Notes: a model not told the origin generated them from the letters alone. Positions 34,369 through 43,012 are shown, counted from the first letter of the stretch. The stretch: DNA of 64,000 nt from CAZAFL01 sp964484465 (GCA_964484465.1 CAZAFL010000011.1:1-64000); one strand, 5' to 3'. Numbers and translations are program-made.

Positions 34369-34866
34369 CTAACGGTAATTGACGAACTGGACCGCAAATT
34401 TCAAGTCGGCCTGACGAAGCAAGGCAATGACAGCCTGTAGGTCGTCCTTGCTCTTGCCGCTGACGCGAACCTGGTCTTCCATAATCTGTCCCTGCACTTT
34501 GAGCCTGGAATCCTTAATCATTTTCACAATAAGCTTTGCGTTCTCTTTGTCGATACCGTTTTGTAGTTTAATGGTTTGTCGGACGGTGCTGCCGGCGGCG
34601 GGCTCGATTGCGGAATAGGTGAGAGCTTTCAACGGGACATTCCGCTTTACGAATTTATTCTGCAGGATATCGACTACAGCCTTCATTTTGAAATCATCAT
34701 CAGAGATAAGAACAATCTCAAGCTCCTTTTGTTTCAGCTCAATCGACGTTTTCGAGCCTTTGAAGTCATAGCGCTGAATGATTTCCTTCCGCGTCTGGTT
34801 GAGCGCGTTGTCGACCTCCTGCATGTCGACTTTTGATACAATATCGAACGAACTTGTGTCTGCCAT
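34369..34866 (-). CDS. yajQ: YajQ family nucleotide-binding protein
   Basis: 165 residues, full length for YajQ/UPF0234 (DUF520). Signature segments: SSFDIVSKVDMQEVDNALN, QRYDFKGSKTSIE, KLIKDSRLKVQ-like VKMIKDSRLKVQGQIMEDQV and VRVSGKSKDDLQ. Two ferredoxin-like halves bind nucleotides; some members bind cyclic di-GMP and affect transcription. It is cytosolic. It is the first gene of the leftward row yajQ-amidase-kinase. Confidence 0.94.
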   Translation of the reverse strand: MADTSSFDIVSKVDMQEVDNALNQTRKEIIQRYDFKGSKTSIELKQKELEIVLISDDDFKMKAVVDILQNKFVKRNVPLKALTYSAIEPAAGSTVRQTIKLQNGIDKENAKLIVKMIKDSRLKVQGQIMEDQVRVSGKSKDDLQAVIALLRQADLKFAVQFVNYR

Positions 34867-35063
34867 AGAATTCCTTACAATTCCGAACTGAAGAATGCTC
34901 TGAAAAAAATCGAGAGCAATTTGAGACGCGGGAAATTTGTCTGCGCGTCAAACCTGTTATGTGTTTCCTGCAACGTTGTTGGATTTTTTGAGATAATGAT
35001 TACAGATAATGGACGCTTCATGAACATCTCCGTCTTGTGTTTGTCAGCGACACTGGACTACGA

Positions 35064-36206
35064 CTATGTAATGGTTTCTTTGAAGAGAATATTTCTCTTC
35101 TTCAATTCTTTTATGAATGGGTCGAGGGGTACACACTGTTCGGGTGGGACAACACCGCGCGTGCTGATTGTTCCATCGACCGTCATCTGGGCGATGATCG
35201 AAGTCGGAAACGCTGTCGTTCGCATCATCGATGTCATTTTTGACGTACTATCATAATAATCTATCATTTCATACGCAAGTGTTTTTTTCGCTCCCTCCAT
35301 TGTTCCTGTTATTGTTACACGCGTTAACACAACATCAGGGCCGTTACTCGGAAGTTTTTTCTTCAACATGTCTTCGAAAAATTCTCTGACCGTACGAACA
35401 TTGGAGCCAACCATCACCGGTTCGGAGCTCGCAAAGCCGAGGTCAAGGAGGGTCTTGAATTTTTCGCAATGTCCCTTGTAGCGTATTGTTTTATAATCGA
35501 GGGTACGTACTTTTCCTGTAAACATGCGCGTCAATGTAGATGTTCCCCCGGATGTGTTGAACGCTTCAAGCTTGCCGAAGGGTGAAGGAAACTCAAGCTC
35601 CTCGAGGTCGAGCATCGAATCGATATGAAGAGTTTTTCCCTGGCGAATGACTTCAGCCGGTTCAATATATTCATTAATCAAACCTTCGGGCGAGAAGACG
35701 AGCTGATAATTGAGAGGAGGCTGAGGGTGCTGAGGTAAGCCGCCCACTCGAATATGGATTTCTTCGACAGCAGAAAATTTTTTTGCCCCACCCGAAGCAA
35801 TCACACAGGCCATGCCGGGCGCGAGACCGCAGTTGGGGAGAATGCAGATGTTTGCTTTCTTCGCGGCAGAATCCAGTGCGAGCTGTTTGTCGACGACGTC
35901 CATATTGCCGCCGAGGTCGCAGAAATGCGTCTCCGTTTCAATGGCCGCCTTGGACAGGAGGACATTATGATTATAACTCGTTGCTCCTACGGCGGCATCT
36001 GCGTGTTGCATGGCTTCTACAACATCGTCGAAATAGTTAATGTCGAGCTTGCGAGGCTCAACTTTTGCACCAAGACTTTTTGCGACACGTGTTGCGAGTT
36101 CGATATTAATATCGGCAAGAACTACCGACGTAACACCCTCTGAATTCGCAAGGTCGTATGCAAGGGCGCTTCCCATCATTCCTGAACCGATAACTAGCGC
36201 TTTCAT
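35064..36206 (-). CDS. saccharopine dehydrogenase/lysine 6-dehydrogenase-like protein
   Basis: 380 residues. A Rossmann start GSGMMGSALAYDLA with D at the end of beta-2 (VLADIN) indicates NAD(H). GATSYNHNVLLSKAA, HFCDLGGNMDVV and ILPNCGLAPGMACVIA are typical of the saccharopine dehydrogenase/lysine 6-dehydrogenase group, which oxidises amino groups in lysine breakdown or synthesis. Whether the substrate is lysine, saccharopine or carboxynorspermidine cannot be decided. It has no obvious operon partner; upstream lies an unusual 97-base tract with no G on the plus strand. Confidence 0.85.
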   Translation of the reverse strand: MKALVIGSGMMGSALAYDLANSEGVTSVVLADINIELATRVAKSLGAKVEPRKLDINYFDDVVEAMQHADAAVGATSYNHNVLLSKAAIETETHFCDLGGNMDVVDKQLALDSAAKKANICILPNCGLAPGMACVIASGGAKKFSAVEEIHIRVGGLPQHPQPPLNYQLVFSPEGLINEYIEPAEVIRQGKTLHIDSMLDLEELEFPSPFGKLEAFNTSGGTSTLTRMFTGKVRTLDYKTIRYKGHCEKFKTLLDLGFASSEPVMVGSNVRTVREFFEDMLKKKLPSNGPDVVLTRVTITGTMEGAKKTLAYEMIDYYDSTSKMTSMMRTTAFPTSIIAQMTVDGTISTRGVVPPEQCVPLDPFIKELKKRNILFKETIT

Positions 36207-36296
36207 CTTTATCTCACTATCTCAAATACTTTATACTCACATATTTTATACTCATCTACTCACTACTCAAATACTCTCTACTATCATACTATTTTA
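36200..36296. repeat. 97-base tract without G (plus strand)
   Basis: From 36200 to 36296 not one G occurs on the plus strand; hence the minus-strand (transcript-sense) has no C. It spans the whole 82-bp spacer between ogg2 and the dehydrogenase, and both flanks. Read on the minus strand it is a row of GAGTA/GAGTAT units, including two neighbouring 15-mers (GAGTATAAAATATGT, GAGTATAAAGTATTT) that differ at two positions. It is a degenerate simple repeat and probably holds the dehydrogenase promoter. Confidence 0.6.
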
Positions 36297-36927
36297 GTAT
36301 CTCCCCCGTCTCCATACTCCAGAACAACAGGTCGAGTTCATCCATCGAAATACCGATGCGGTCTGAAAACGTAATAAATTTTTTTTCGATTGACAAGTAT
36401 CGTTTTGCCGTAAGGGTTGCAGGAAGGCGACCGAGCACACCGGTGCGAAGAAGGTTCCTGAGAATATGCCGGTCGAGAATAGCAAGATTGCGGTGACCTA
36501 TGTTGCGGAGGAAATGAGAAGCCTCTTTCCAACCCAGTCCTGTTACGTGAGTGATGAGCCATTCGCGGAGAGAAGGCGAAGAAGCTTCATTCATGAGATG
36601 TTCCTCGATTACGGAGAACTGGTTTTTTACTGCGAGGATGTGCTTAGCTTTTGTTTTGTGAAACCTGATATAAAAATCGTCTTGATGAAGAAGAGGCTCG
36701 GGATTAATTGACGCATTCTGCAGATCGTGTGTGCGAAGAAGGTGAACAGCTTTAGCGGCATTGACAGCACTCGATTGAGGAGTAAGAAGGCAATACACGA
36801 GCTCGTAAAAATACTCTGTTCGCGGCACGAGTGAAAACTCTTCGAGCCGCAACTGTATCTGTTCCCGTTTTGATTCAAAAATCGTTGTCAGCTCTTCAAC
36901 AGAGAGTTTTGAAAGTTTTTTTTTCAT
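36289..36927 (-). CDS. ogg: 8-oxoguanine DNA glycosylase, Ogg2 type
   Basis: 212 residues of the HhH-GPD superfamily. The helix-hairpin-helix is VTGLGWKEASHFLRNIGH with the catalytic Lys134, and the catalytic Asp152 follows in LDRHILRNLL. This pairing and the short length match archaeal/bacterial Ogg2 (N-glycosylase/DNA lyase), which removes 8-oxoguanine and nicks the strand. It overlaps the next leftward gene (MutY-like) by four bases, so they are co-translated. It completes a repair trio for oxidised guanine. Confidence 0.9.
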   Translation of the reverse strand: MKKKLSKLSVEELTTIFESKREQIQLRLEEFSLVPRTEYFYELVYCLLTPQSSAVNAAKAVHLLRTHDLQNASINPEPLLHQDDFYIRFHKTKAKHILAVKNQFSVIEEHLMNEASSPSLREWLITHVTGLGWKEASHFLRNIGHRNLAILDRHILRNLLRTGVLGRLPATLTAKRYLSIEKKFITFSDRIGISMDELDLLFWSMETGEILK

Positions 36928-37859
36928 GCGTTAGACAGGCTCACGTATGTCGTTGTCGAAATGCGATATGTAGTGAGCAAGCCATCGTTCTGGAGGCGAT
37001 CGATGAGTCCTTCGAGCCAGAGCAGTTCTTTTGATGAAAAATCAAGTTTGATGGTTCTTCCAAGACTCGGTAAAGAAATCTTTCCCTTGCCGTTGACATT
37101 TCTCAAGGCTTCGATAATTTTTCCTCTCCAGATTCGTCGCGGTATTCCTTCATATAATGGCTCAGATCGCGGTTGTCTTTTGGTGGCGTAATGATGTGCA
37201 CGATGGAGTTGATTTGATTTGCAGTATTGCCGAACCGGACATGACATGCAGAGCGGATTTCGTGCTGTACAGATTATTGACCCCAAATCCATCAATGCCT
37301 GATTCCAGAGTGAAGCATTTTTTGGAAGAATCTCCGATGCGAGTTTCCATATATCTTTCTCGGCATGATATTGCCCGACACTATTCATTTTCCAGAAAAT
37401 TCTTGAAAGGACGCGCTGAATATTCACATCAACTACAGGCACACGGTGATGGAATGCGAAACAGGCTAGTGCATGTGCAGTATACGGTCCGATGCCGGGA
37501 AGTTCGAGGAGCGCTGAGATGTCGCGGGGGAGCGTTCCTCTGTGCCGGCTGGTTATTACGCGGGCAAGGTCGCGGATTCTCACCGCTCTATTATTATACC
37601 CCATTCCCCGCCATGCATGTAATACCTCTGCTTTCGACGCTTTGGCAAGCGTGCGGAACGAGGGAAATCGCGTAAGGAATAACGGCAATTTCTCTTTCAC
37701 GCGGTTCACCTGAGTCTGCTGCAGCATAATTTCTGAAATAAGAATCTCATACGGGTCGGTCGTGTGTCGCCACTGTAAATCCCGCCGGTGCTTTCGGTAC
37801 CAGCCGGCAATCAAGAGGTGTAAATTCTTACTTTTTTTCCGGACTACGGGGGATATCAT
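36924..37859 (-). CDS. mutY: MutY-like (or MIG-like) HhH DNA glycosylase
   Basis: 311 residues. MutY features: LQWRHTTDPYEILISE with Glu43, LQQTQV, HhH loop LPGIGPYTAHAL, catalytic Asp144 in VVDVNIQRV, and a 4Fe-4S site C-x6-C-x2-C-x5-C (CTARNPLCMSCPVRQYC). At the position that is Lys in endonuclease III and Ser in MutY there is Tyr126, as in the archaeal T:G mismatch enzyme MIG. The MutY C-terminal NUDIX-like domain is missing; a short winged-helix-like tail replaces it. So it removes A opposite 8-oxoG, or T opposite G. It overlaps ogg by 4 bp and mutT by 32 bp. Confidence 0.85.
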   Translation of the reverse strand: MISPVVRKKSKNLHLLIAGWYRKHRRDLQWRHTTDPYEILISEIMLQQTQVNRVKEKLPLFLTRFPSFRTLAKASKAEVLHAWRGMGYNNRAVRIRDLARVITSRHRGTLPRDISALLELPGIGPYTAHALACFAFHHRVPVVDVNIQRVLSRIFWKMNSVGQYHAEKDIWKLASEILPKNASLWNQALMDLGSIICTARNPLCMSCPVRQYCKSNQLHRAHHYATKRQPRSEPLYEGIPRRIWRGKIIEALRNVNGKGKISLPSLGRTIKLDFSSKELLWLEGLIDRLQNDGLLTTYRISTTTYVSLSNA

Positions 37860-38238
37860 ATTGCATCAATTTACTGATAACTTCTTTATTTCCTTCCAGG
37901 CTGTCAAAGTGTGAGAGTTCCCTGAGTGGTACCCATGTAAAGGATTCGAATGCAAGATTTTTCAAGGGTCCGCTATAAGCTGGAATGAGATAATAAAAGA
38001 CATCAAAAGTTCCATTATCCGGGTAACTGTAGTGCTGCCGATGAAATAATTCACCTACATCCGCGCGGATATTCAATTCTTCGAGCAATTCTCTTTGCAG
38101 GCAGGCTGCAGGCGATTCTCTTCCTTCGACTTTACCACCGGGAAATTCCCATTTCAGCGGATAGCGCGCACCGCGTTTTCGCTGACAGAGGAGAACTTTT
38201 CCGTCCTGTATAATAATTCCCGTTGCAACGTTGATCAT
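37828..38238 (-). CDS. mutT: MutT-type NUDIX 8-oxo-dGTP diphosphatase
   Basis: 136 residues from the ATG at 38236-38238, the start that matches MutT proteins. The NUDIX box is GKVEGRE, seven residues, then RELLEELNI, complete with the catalytic glutamates. WEFPGGK is also typical of MutT. It hydrolyses 8-oxo-dGTP so that oxidised guanine is not built into DNA. Its 3' end overlaps the mutY-like start by 32 bp. Together with mutY and ogg it gives all three steps of the GO repair system in one leftward unit. Confidence 0.9.
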   Translation of the reverse strand: MINVATGIIIQDGKVLLCQRKRGARYPLKWEFPGGKVEGRESPAACLQRELLEELNIRADVGELFHRQHYSYPDNGTFDVFYYLIPAYSGPLKNLAFESFTWVPLRELSHFDSLEGNKEVISKLMQYDIPRSPEKK

Positions 38239-38408
38239 TGTAAAAAAGATACGGAATGAAGGTTGAAAATACAATGATGTCACTTCGTTGTATCAACGAA
38301 TTGTGTGAGAGATTTGTAGTCGCTTCTTTCCTTGATTTCCATAAGCGATTTTTCTATCTTGATTCACATTATTACCACACTTTTTCAATTTTCGTAAAGG
38401 AGGAATCC

Positions 38409-38972
38409 ATGATAGCGTTACTTCCCCTGATCATTCTAGCGGTGATCCTGATATGGGTGATTCTCAAATACAACTCCCTGATTACACTCAAGAATCAGGT
38501 TGCGAATGCGTGGAAACAAATCGATGTGCAACTAAAGCGGCGACACGACCTCATCCCGAACCTGGTGAACACGGTGAAAGGATATATGGAGTTCGAGCAG
38601 GATACGCTACGGCAGGTGATCGAGGCACGCAACGCCGCAGTAACTGCAAAAGGGATTGCAGAATCCGCAGCAAAAGAAGGAGAACTTACCCAGGCACTCT
38701 CGAAACTGTTTGCTCTCGTTGAGAACTATCCGAACCTGAAAGCGAACGAAAACGTGAAGCAGCTTATGGAAGAGCTTACGAGTACCGAGAACAAGGTCAG
38801 TTTTGCAAGACAGTTTTACAACGACATAGCGACAAACTTCAATATTGCGCAGCAGACATTTCCGGGGAATACTATTGCGACAGTCTTCAACTTTCAACAG
38901 GCAGAGTTATTCCAGGTTGAACGGGCCGAAGAACGGGAAGTTCCTGTTGTCAATCTCTCGATGAAAAAGTAA
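38409..38972 (+). CDS. lemA: LemA family membrane protein
   Basis: 187 residues from ATG 38409 with AAAGGAGGAA just upstream. One N-terminal membrane helix (about 2-22), then the LemA helical bundle with the family signature VANAWKQIDVQLKRRHDLIP and LVNTVKGYMEFEQDTL. The final part (VFNFQQAELFQVERAEER) also fits. LemA proteins are inner-membrane proteins of unclear role; they are very often next to a HtpX-like protease, as here (13-bp gap), which supports a role in membrane-protein quality control or stress. Confidence 0.94.
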   Translation: MIALLPLIILAVILIWVILKYNSLITLKNQVANAWKQIDVQLKRRHDLIPNLVNTVKGYMEFEQDTLRQVIEARNAAVTAKGIAESAAKEGELTQALSKLFALVENYPNLKANENVKQLMEELTSTENKVSFARQFYNDIATNFNIAQQTFPGNTIATVFNFQQAELFQVERAEEREVPVVNLSMKK

Positions 38973-38985
38973 ACAGCCCGGAGAG

Positions 38986-40026
38986 ATGGAAAATCCTCCG
39001 AACATTTATCAACAGCAGAAACGGAACAAAAGAGCAACAATCGCAATTGTCACACTCTTTGTCCTCTTTTTCTGCTTTCTCGGTTATGGTTTTGATTTGC
39101 TCTATTTCCGAGCCGACCCGCTGGGCATGCTTGGCGAGCCGAGTTACTCCTTCCCGTTGGCGACTTTGTTTGCGTTCGTGTTTGGTAGTACAGCCGCAGC
39201 ATGGAGCTGGCAAAGCGGAGCAAAAGCTGTTCTAACCTCAGCCCATGCATATCCTGTTCCTGAAAATGATGATAAATACAAGACACTGCGCAACGTCGTT
39301 GATGAGATGTCGATTGCATCCGGTCTACCGAGGCCGCAAATTTACATTGTGCCGGATCCTGACCCGAACGCGTTTGCAACAGGGAGAGACCCGGATCACT
39401 CATACATTGCTGTGACAGAAGGATTGCTTGACACGCTGAACCGTGAAGAATTGCAGGCTGTCGTCGGACACGAAATGAGTCATGTCAGAAACTACGATAT
39501 ACGGTTAATGATGATTGTGGCGGCGCTGGTTGGCGGGATTCTTCTTATTTCGGATTGGGTGCGTGGAATTATGAGGTTTGGCGGCGGAAGAGGTGGGGGA
39601 AGGCGGTCATCCAGAGGCGGCGGACCGATCATGTTGATACTTCTTGCCATCTGGCTGCTTGCGATAATTCTTGCGCCGGTGATAAGCCAGCTTCTTGCGA
39701 TGGCCGTCTCACGAAAGCGCGAGTACCTTGCAGATGCTTCAGGCGCCGAACTGACACGTAACCCGCTTGCCCTTGCGAGTGCGCTCGGGAAAATCGACTC
39801 TGCCGCCGAGCCTACGACATCCATTAAGAAAGGTTCGGCACATCTTTGCATAGCCGACCCTCTTGGAAAATCGATGAATGTCAAAGAAGGTTTTTTTGCC
39901 GAATTATTTGGTACCCATCCTCCCATTTCAAAACGCATTACATTACTCAAGGCAATGGCATATCAATATTCCCACGCAGAAGCTGCGACGAACGCACCTC
40001 ATAACTCGATTGCAGGACGAGGGTGA
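38986..40026 (+). CDS. htpX: M48 family metalloprotease, HtpX-like
   Basis: 346 residues. Zinc motif HEMSH (about residue 163-167, in VVGHEMSHVRN) and third ligand Glu in REYLADASG. Two membrane helices lie before the catalytic part (about 25-45 and 60-80) and two follow (about 182-200 and 220-245). HtpX-type proteases cut misfolded or damaged inner-membrane proteins, active site facing the cytosol. The pair with lemA is a common one. It ends before thyX by 94 bp. A glycine/arginine-rich stretch (GGGRGGGRRSSRGGG) at about 204-218 is an odd low-complexity loop between helices. Confidence 0.93.
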   Translation: MENPPNIYQQQKRNKRATIAIVTLFVLFFCFLGYGFDLLYFRADPLGMLGEPSYSFPLATLFAFVFGSTAAAWSWQSGAKAVLTSAHAYPVPENDDKYKTLRNVVDEMSIASGLPRPQIYIVPDPDPNAFATGRDPDHSYIAVTEGLLDTLNREELQAVVGHEMSHVRNYDIRLMMIVAALVGGILLISDWVRGIMRFGGGRGGGRRSSRGGGPIMLILLAIWLLAIILAPVISQLLAMAVSRKREYLADASGAELTRNPLALASALGKIDSAAEPTTSIKKGSAHLCIADPLGKSMNVKEGFFAELFGTHPPISKRITLLKAMAYQYSHAEAATNAPHNSIAGRG

Positions 40027-40120
40027 ATTGCGTTCGTCTTTCCATCAAATATTCATCGATTTACTTCTTGCATAAGAACCATGTTCTTTCTTACATTAGA
40101 ATCGAATAGAATTACTAATT

Positions 40121-40978
40121 ATGTCTCATATCATCAGCCCTTCAGCTGAAGAAGTACTCGATAAAGAATTCCCTTGTTTGAACGCCGGGTTTGTTCGTCT
40201 CATCGATTATATGGGTGGGGACGAGTCGATTGTACAGGCAGCGCGCGTTTCTTACGGTAAAGGGACAAAAACGGTCAACGAAGACCGCGGGCTCATCCGA
40301 TACCTCATGCGTCACATGCATACGACGCCGTTCGAGATGGTCGAGCTGAAATTTCATGTGAAGCTCCCGATATTTGTCGCGCGACAATGGATCCGTCATC
40401 GCACGGCGAACGTCAATGAGTACTCCGGGCGATATTCAGTCATGAAAGATGAGTTCTATATCCCGAACCACAGTGCCATTCATTACCAAAGCCTGCGCAA
40501 CAAACAGGGCAGAGCAACGGAAGACGTACCGTCCGACCTCAGGCAAAAGGTGCTCGATATTCTTACGTCCTCTCAACAGCAAATGTATGCCGAGTATGAG
40601 CAGATGCTTGAGTCCGACATTGCCCGGGAACTCGCGCGAATCAACCTCCCGCTTTCCCTCTACACCGAGTGGTACTGGAAGGTCGATCTTCACAACTTAT
40701 TTCATTTTTTGCGGTTGCGGATCGACCCGCACGCGCAATATGAGATTCGGGTGTACGGTGAGGCAATGGCGGAGATTACGAAACGGGTTGCCCCGATAGC
40801 GTGGGAAGCGTTTGAAGACTATCTGTTGAAGGGTGAAAAATTCTCACGTCTCGAGCTCAGCGTCATTGCAGAGTATGTGGACATCAACTGCATGACAAAA
40901 GAAAAGCTCGAATCGAGGGGATTAAAGGGACGTGAGGCAGACGAGTTTTTGGAGAAGTTAAAGAAGATGAAGCAGTAA
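40121..40978 (+). CDS. thyX: FAD-dependent thymidylate synthase
   Basis: 285 residues. The ThyX signature RHRTANVNEYS (RHRx7S) stands near residue 90, followed by GRYS. FAD and dUMP contacts include RINLPLSLYTEWYWK and FLRLRIDPHAQYEIRVY. It makes dTMP from dUMP with methylene-THF as carbon donor and FAD/NADPH as reductant, so a ThyA plus DHFR cycle is not required. It is slightly longer than many ThyX owing to a charged C-terminal tail. Single gene. Confidence 0.96.
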   Translation: MSHIISPSAEEVLDKEFPCLNAGFVRLIDYMGGDESIVQAARVSYGKGTKTVNEDRGLIRYLMRHMHTTPFEMVELKFHVKLPIFVARQWIRHRTANVNEYSGRYSVMKDEFYIPNHSAIHYQSLRNKQGRATEDVPSDLRQKVLDILTSSQQQMYAEYEQMLESDIARELARINLPLSLYTEWYWKVDLHNLFHFLRLRIDPHAQYEIRVYGEAMAEITKRVAPIAWEAFEDYLLKGEKFSRLELSVIAEYVDINCMTKEKLESRGLKGREADEFLEKLKKMKQ

Positions 40979-41174
40979 TATCTCGAATTCTGACCAGATG
41001 CAGAGCATCCATCAACTCTACACCGACCGCATTTAAGTTACACTGAAACTGTTACTTATTTTCCTCGTTTTCTTTTTCAAAAATCACATTCAATATTGAT
41101 TCTTTGACTTCGTATCCATAAATTGTTGAATCAACTTCCAGTTTTTTATTTCGCAAATATGGAGGCTTCGCCTT

Positions 41175-41897
41175 ATGCAACGTAAAGCTCTTTCGTCTCT
41201 TCTTGTTATTACGCTTCTTGTGGTAAACGCGCTCCTCCAATGGACGTGCGTCACGGAACCACCTACTCCAGTTTCTGCCCCGGTGGGACAAAATACGAGT
41301 CTAACAAAGAAAACAACTATTCCTGCGATTGAAACGAGTGGTTTCCCCGACCTTGCCATTGATTCGGCAAGACTCGCTGGTAGCATTAAGTTTTCATCGA
41401 AGGTGTTTAAGTCGACCGATTGCGCTGTTGTCGAGAGTTGTATCGTTGCCGGGAAGCGGAGACTGATGCGCTTCGATGTGGCAACCCCCAACTTTGGCAC
41501 TGCAGATCTGGTGCTTGGCGATCCGGCAGCGCACCCCGACTGGTTCGTCTATAGCCCCTGCCATGGGCATTACCATCTCAAAGGTTTCTCTGTGTACCGT
41601 TTGCGTAATGCAAACGGTGTCGTTGTGACCGGGCATAAACAAGCATTTTGCCTTGAAGATGTTGCGAACTACTGGCCGGGATATCCATCCCATGGATACA
41701 CCTGCTCCAATCAGGGAATTTCTGTTGGCTGGGGTGATGTATATGGAAGTTACCTTGACTGCCAATGGCTCGATATAACAAATGTTCCCCCGGGTAACTA
41801 CTCAATAGAAGTTGTTATCAATAAATCCGGATTCATCAATGAGGGCGCAAATATTTACCCGGATAGCATTGATGTACCGGTCACAATACCGAAGTAG
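41175..41897 (+). CDS. lysyl oxidase-like secreted copper enzyme
   Basis: 240 residues with an N-terminal hydrophobic signal (about 5-25, Cys near 25; atypical lipobox). The catalytic core is plainly lysyl oxidase-like: copper motif C129-H130-G-H132-Y-H134, then GHK155QAFCLEDV, and GWGDVY190GSYLDCQWLDI followed by PPGNYSIEVVIN. K155 and Y190 match the pair that forms the lysyl-tyrosylquinone cofactor in human LOX, and both are 35 residues apart as in LOX (320 and 355). The enzyme oxidises lysine side chains to aldehydes, cross-linking proteins outside the cell. A bacterial host protein target is unknown. No operon. Confidence 0.9.
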   Translation: MQRKALSSLLVITLLVVNALLQWTCVTEPPTPVSAPVGQNTSLTKKTTIPAIETSGFPDLAIDSARLAGSIKFSSKVFKSTDCAVVESCIVAGKRRLMRFDVATPNFGTADLVLGDPAAHPDWFVYSPCHGHYHLKGFSVYRLRNANGVVVTGHKQAFCLEDVANYWPGYPSHGYTCSNQGISVGWGDVYGSYLDCQWLDITNVPPGNYSIEVVINKSGFINEGANIYPDSIDVPVTIPK

Positions 41898-41921
41898 AAG
41901 ATGAAAATTCAGATTGATAGG

Positions 41922-42293
41922 CTAAAACTGAGTAAGAGATAGTATATTGCCGTCCGGGTCGTTGAACCATGCGACCTTAGCCCCGCCAGGCGCCGTCCAG
42001 ATTCCGTTCTCGGTTTGTTCCATCCATTCGTACTTGTTAAACGTAACACCTCGCTTCGCCAGCCGACTGGCTTCAGCTCGAATGTTCGATACATCCCAAC
42101 CAAGTGCAGTGTATGCTTGCGGCTTAAATTTTTCCACCTTTTGGATGCGTAGCATTGTTCCGTTCGCATCGAACACCAATGCAGTATTACCATCGCTCAC
42201 GAATTTCAAGCCAAGAGTTTTTTCATAGAACTCTCGCGCTCGTTTCGGGTTGGTTGTTGCGACAAAGCAGATGAGTTTGGAGGTGGTTAGCAT
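41922..42293 (-). CDS. VOC-family (glyoxalase/bleomycin resistance) protein
   Basis: 123 residues, one full VOC unit of two beta-alpha-beta-beta-beta modules. Start LTTSKLICFVATTNPKRARE with FYEKTLGLKFV and the end AWFNDPDGNILSLTQF are characteristic. The C-terminal D-P-D-G-N-x-L holds the usual last ligand region. Such proteins may be glyoxalases, dioxygenases or antibiotic-binding proteins; the sequence does not decide. It stands alone on the minus strand between the lysyl oxidase-like gene and arfB. Confidence 0.85.
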   Translation of the reverse strand: MLTTSKLICFVATTNPKRAREFYEKTLGLKFVSDGNTALVFDANGTMLRIQKVEKFKPQAYTALGWDVSNIRAEASRLAKRGVTFNKYEWMEQTENGIWTAPGGAKVAWFNDPDGNILSLTQF

Positions 42294-42358
42294 GAGGGTA
42301 TTATCTTTTTCAGCTCAAATGACGTGGCAAGCTACATACATGAAAATGTTTTTTTCAT

Positions 42359-42781
42359 TCAATCCCGAATGCGCCTCTCATTTATTACCTTACTTCTATG
42401 TTTCTTCGCTTCAAGCCGCTTCTCTTTCGATACACTTGTTGCTTTTGTAGCCCGTCGTGTTTTTTTCGGAGCCAATGCTCGTTGCATCAACCCGATGAAG
42501 CGCTCGATCGCTTCCTGTCGGTTGCGCCACTGATTTCTCGACTTCTGTGCGACGATGTGAAGAACTCCCTTTCCGTCGATGCGTGAGGATGCGTGATTGA
42601 GAACAGCCTCGCGCTGTTCTTCTGTCAGGCTTTGTGAATGTGTTACATCGAATAAAAGTTCTACACGTGTCTCTACTTTATTAACGTTTTGTCCCCCATG
42701 TCCGCTGCTACGCGAGAACTTGAATTGCAGCTCAGATAAACGGATCAATGTCCCTTTCATGATGAGCAGTACGCTACCCAT
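42359..42781 (-). CDS. arfB: ArfB/YaeJ alternative ribosome-rescue factor
   Basis: 140 residues with the release-factor motif G29-G30-Q31 in SSGHGGQNVNKVETRVEL, and a basic tail (KKTRRATKATSVSKEKRLEAKKHRSKV, in part) needed to sit in the mRNA channel of a stalled ribosome. It hydrolyses peptidyl-tRNA on non-stop ribosomes. GGAAAAGGA lies just before the ATG at 42779-42781, favouring it over a Met seven codons later. It is divergent from mfd; the 275-bp gap has a hairpin and no gene. Confidence 0.92.
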   Translation of the reverse strand: MGSVLLIMKGTLIRLSELQFKFSRSSGHGGQNVNKVETRVELLFDVTHSQSLTEEQREAVLNHASSRIDGKGVLHIVAQKSRNQWRNRQEAIERFIGLMQRALAPKKTRRATKATSVSKEKRLEAKKHRSKVINERRIRD

Positions 42782-42979
42782 TGAATTCCTTTTCCATGTT
42801 TAACATGCACGCCCTTGTGTTTTCGCCGTTAAGGATAGAGCGCTTATGTAAACATACGAAAATGTTTGCATAGTTTCTGTCATGCAATTCCTGCCGATTC
42901 GATCTCACCACATTTTGGAATGACTGGTCAGCATCGGATAAGATTTGATATTTCAAGGGTTTTCTGTAATTTTAATCAA

Positions 42980-43012
42980 CCCTTATTGTCCCGTCCTGCG
43001 GGATAATAGGGG
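42980..43012 (+). promoter_or_regulatory. leader hairpin before mfd
   Basis: CCCTTATTGTCCCG pairs with CGGGATAATAGGG around the loop TCCTG, leaving only one wobble and one bulge; a T-rich run (TGTTTTTG at 43017-43024) follows. It stands 45 bp before the mfd start in a 275-bp gap and could be a leader terminator or attenuator. No leader peptide is apparent. Confidence 0.45.

Noticed and set aside
34905..34950. GACGCG...CGCGTC short inverted repeat upstream of yajQ
   Set aside because: Six-base arms, no T-run, and position relative to yajQ does not suggest a clear role.
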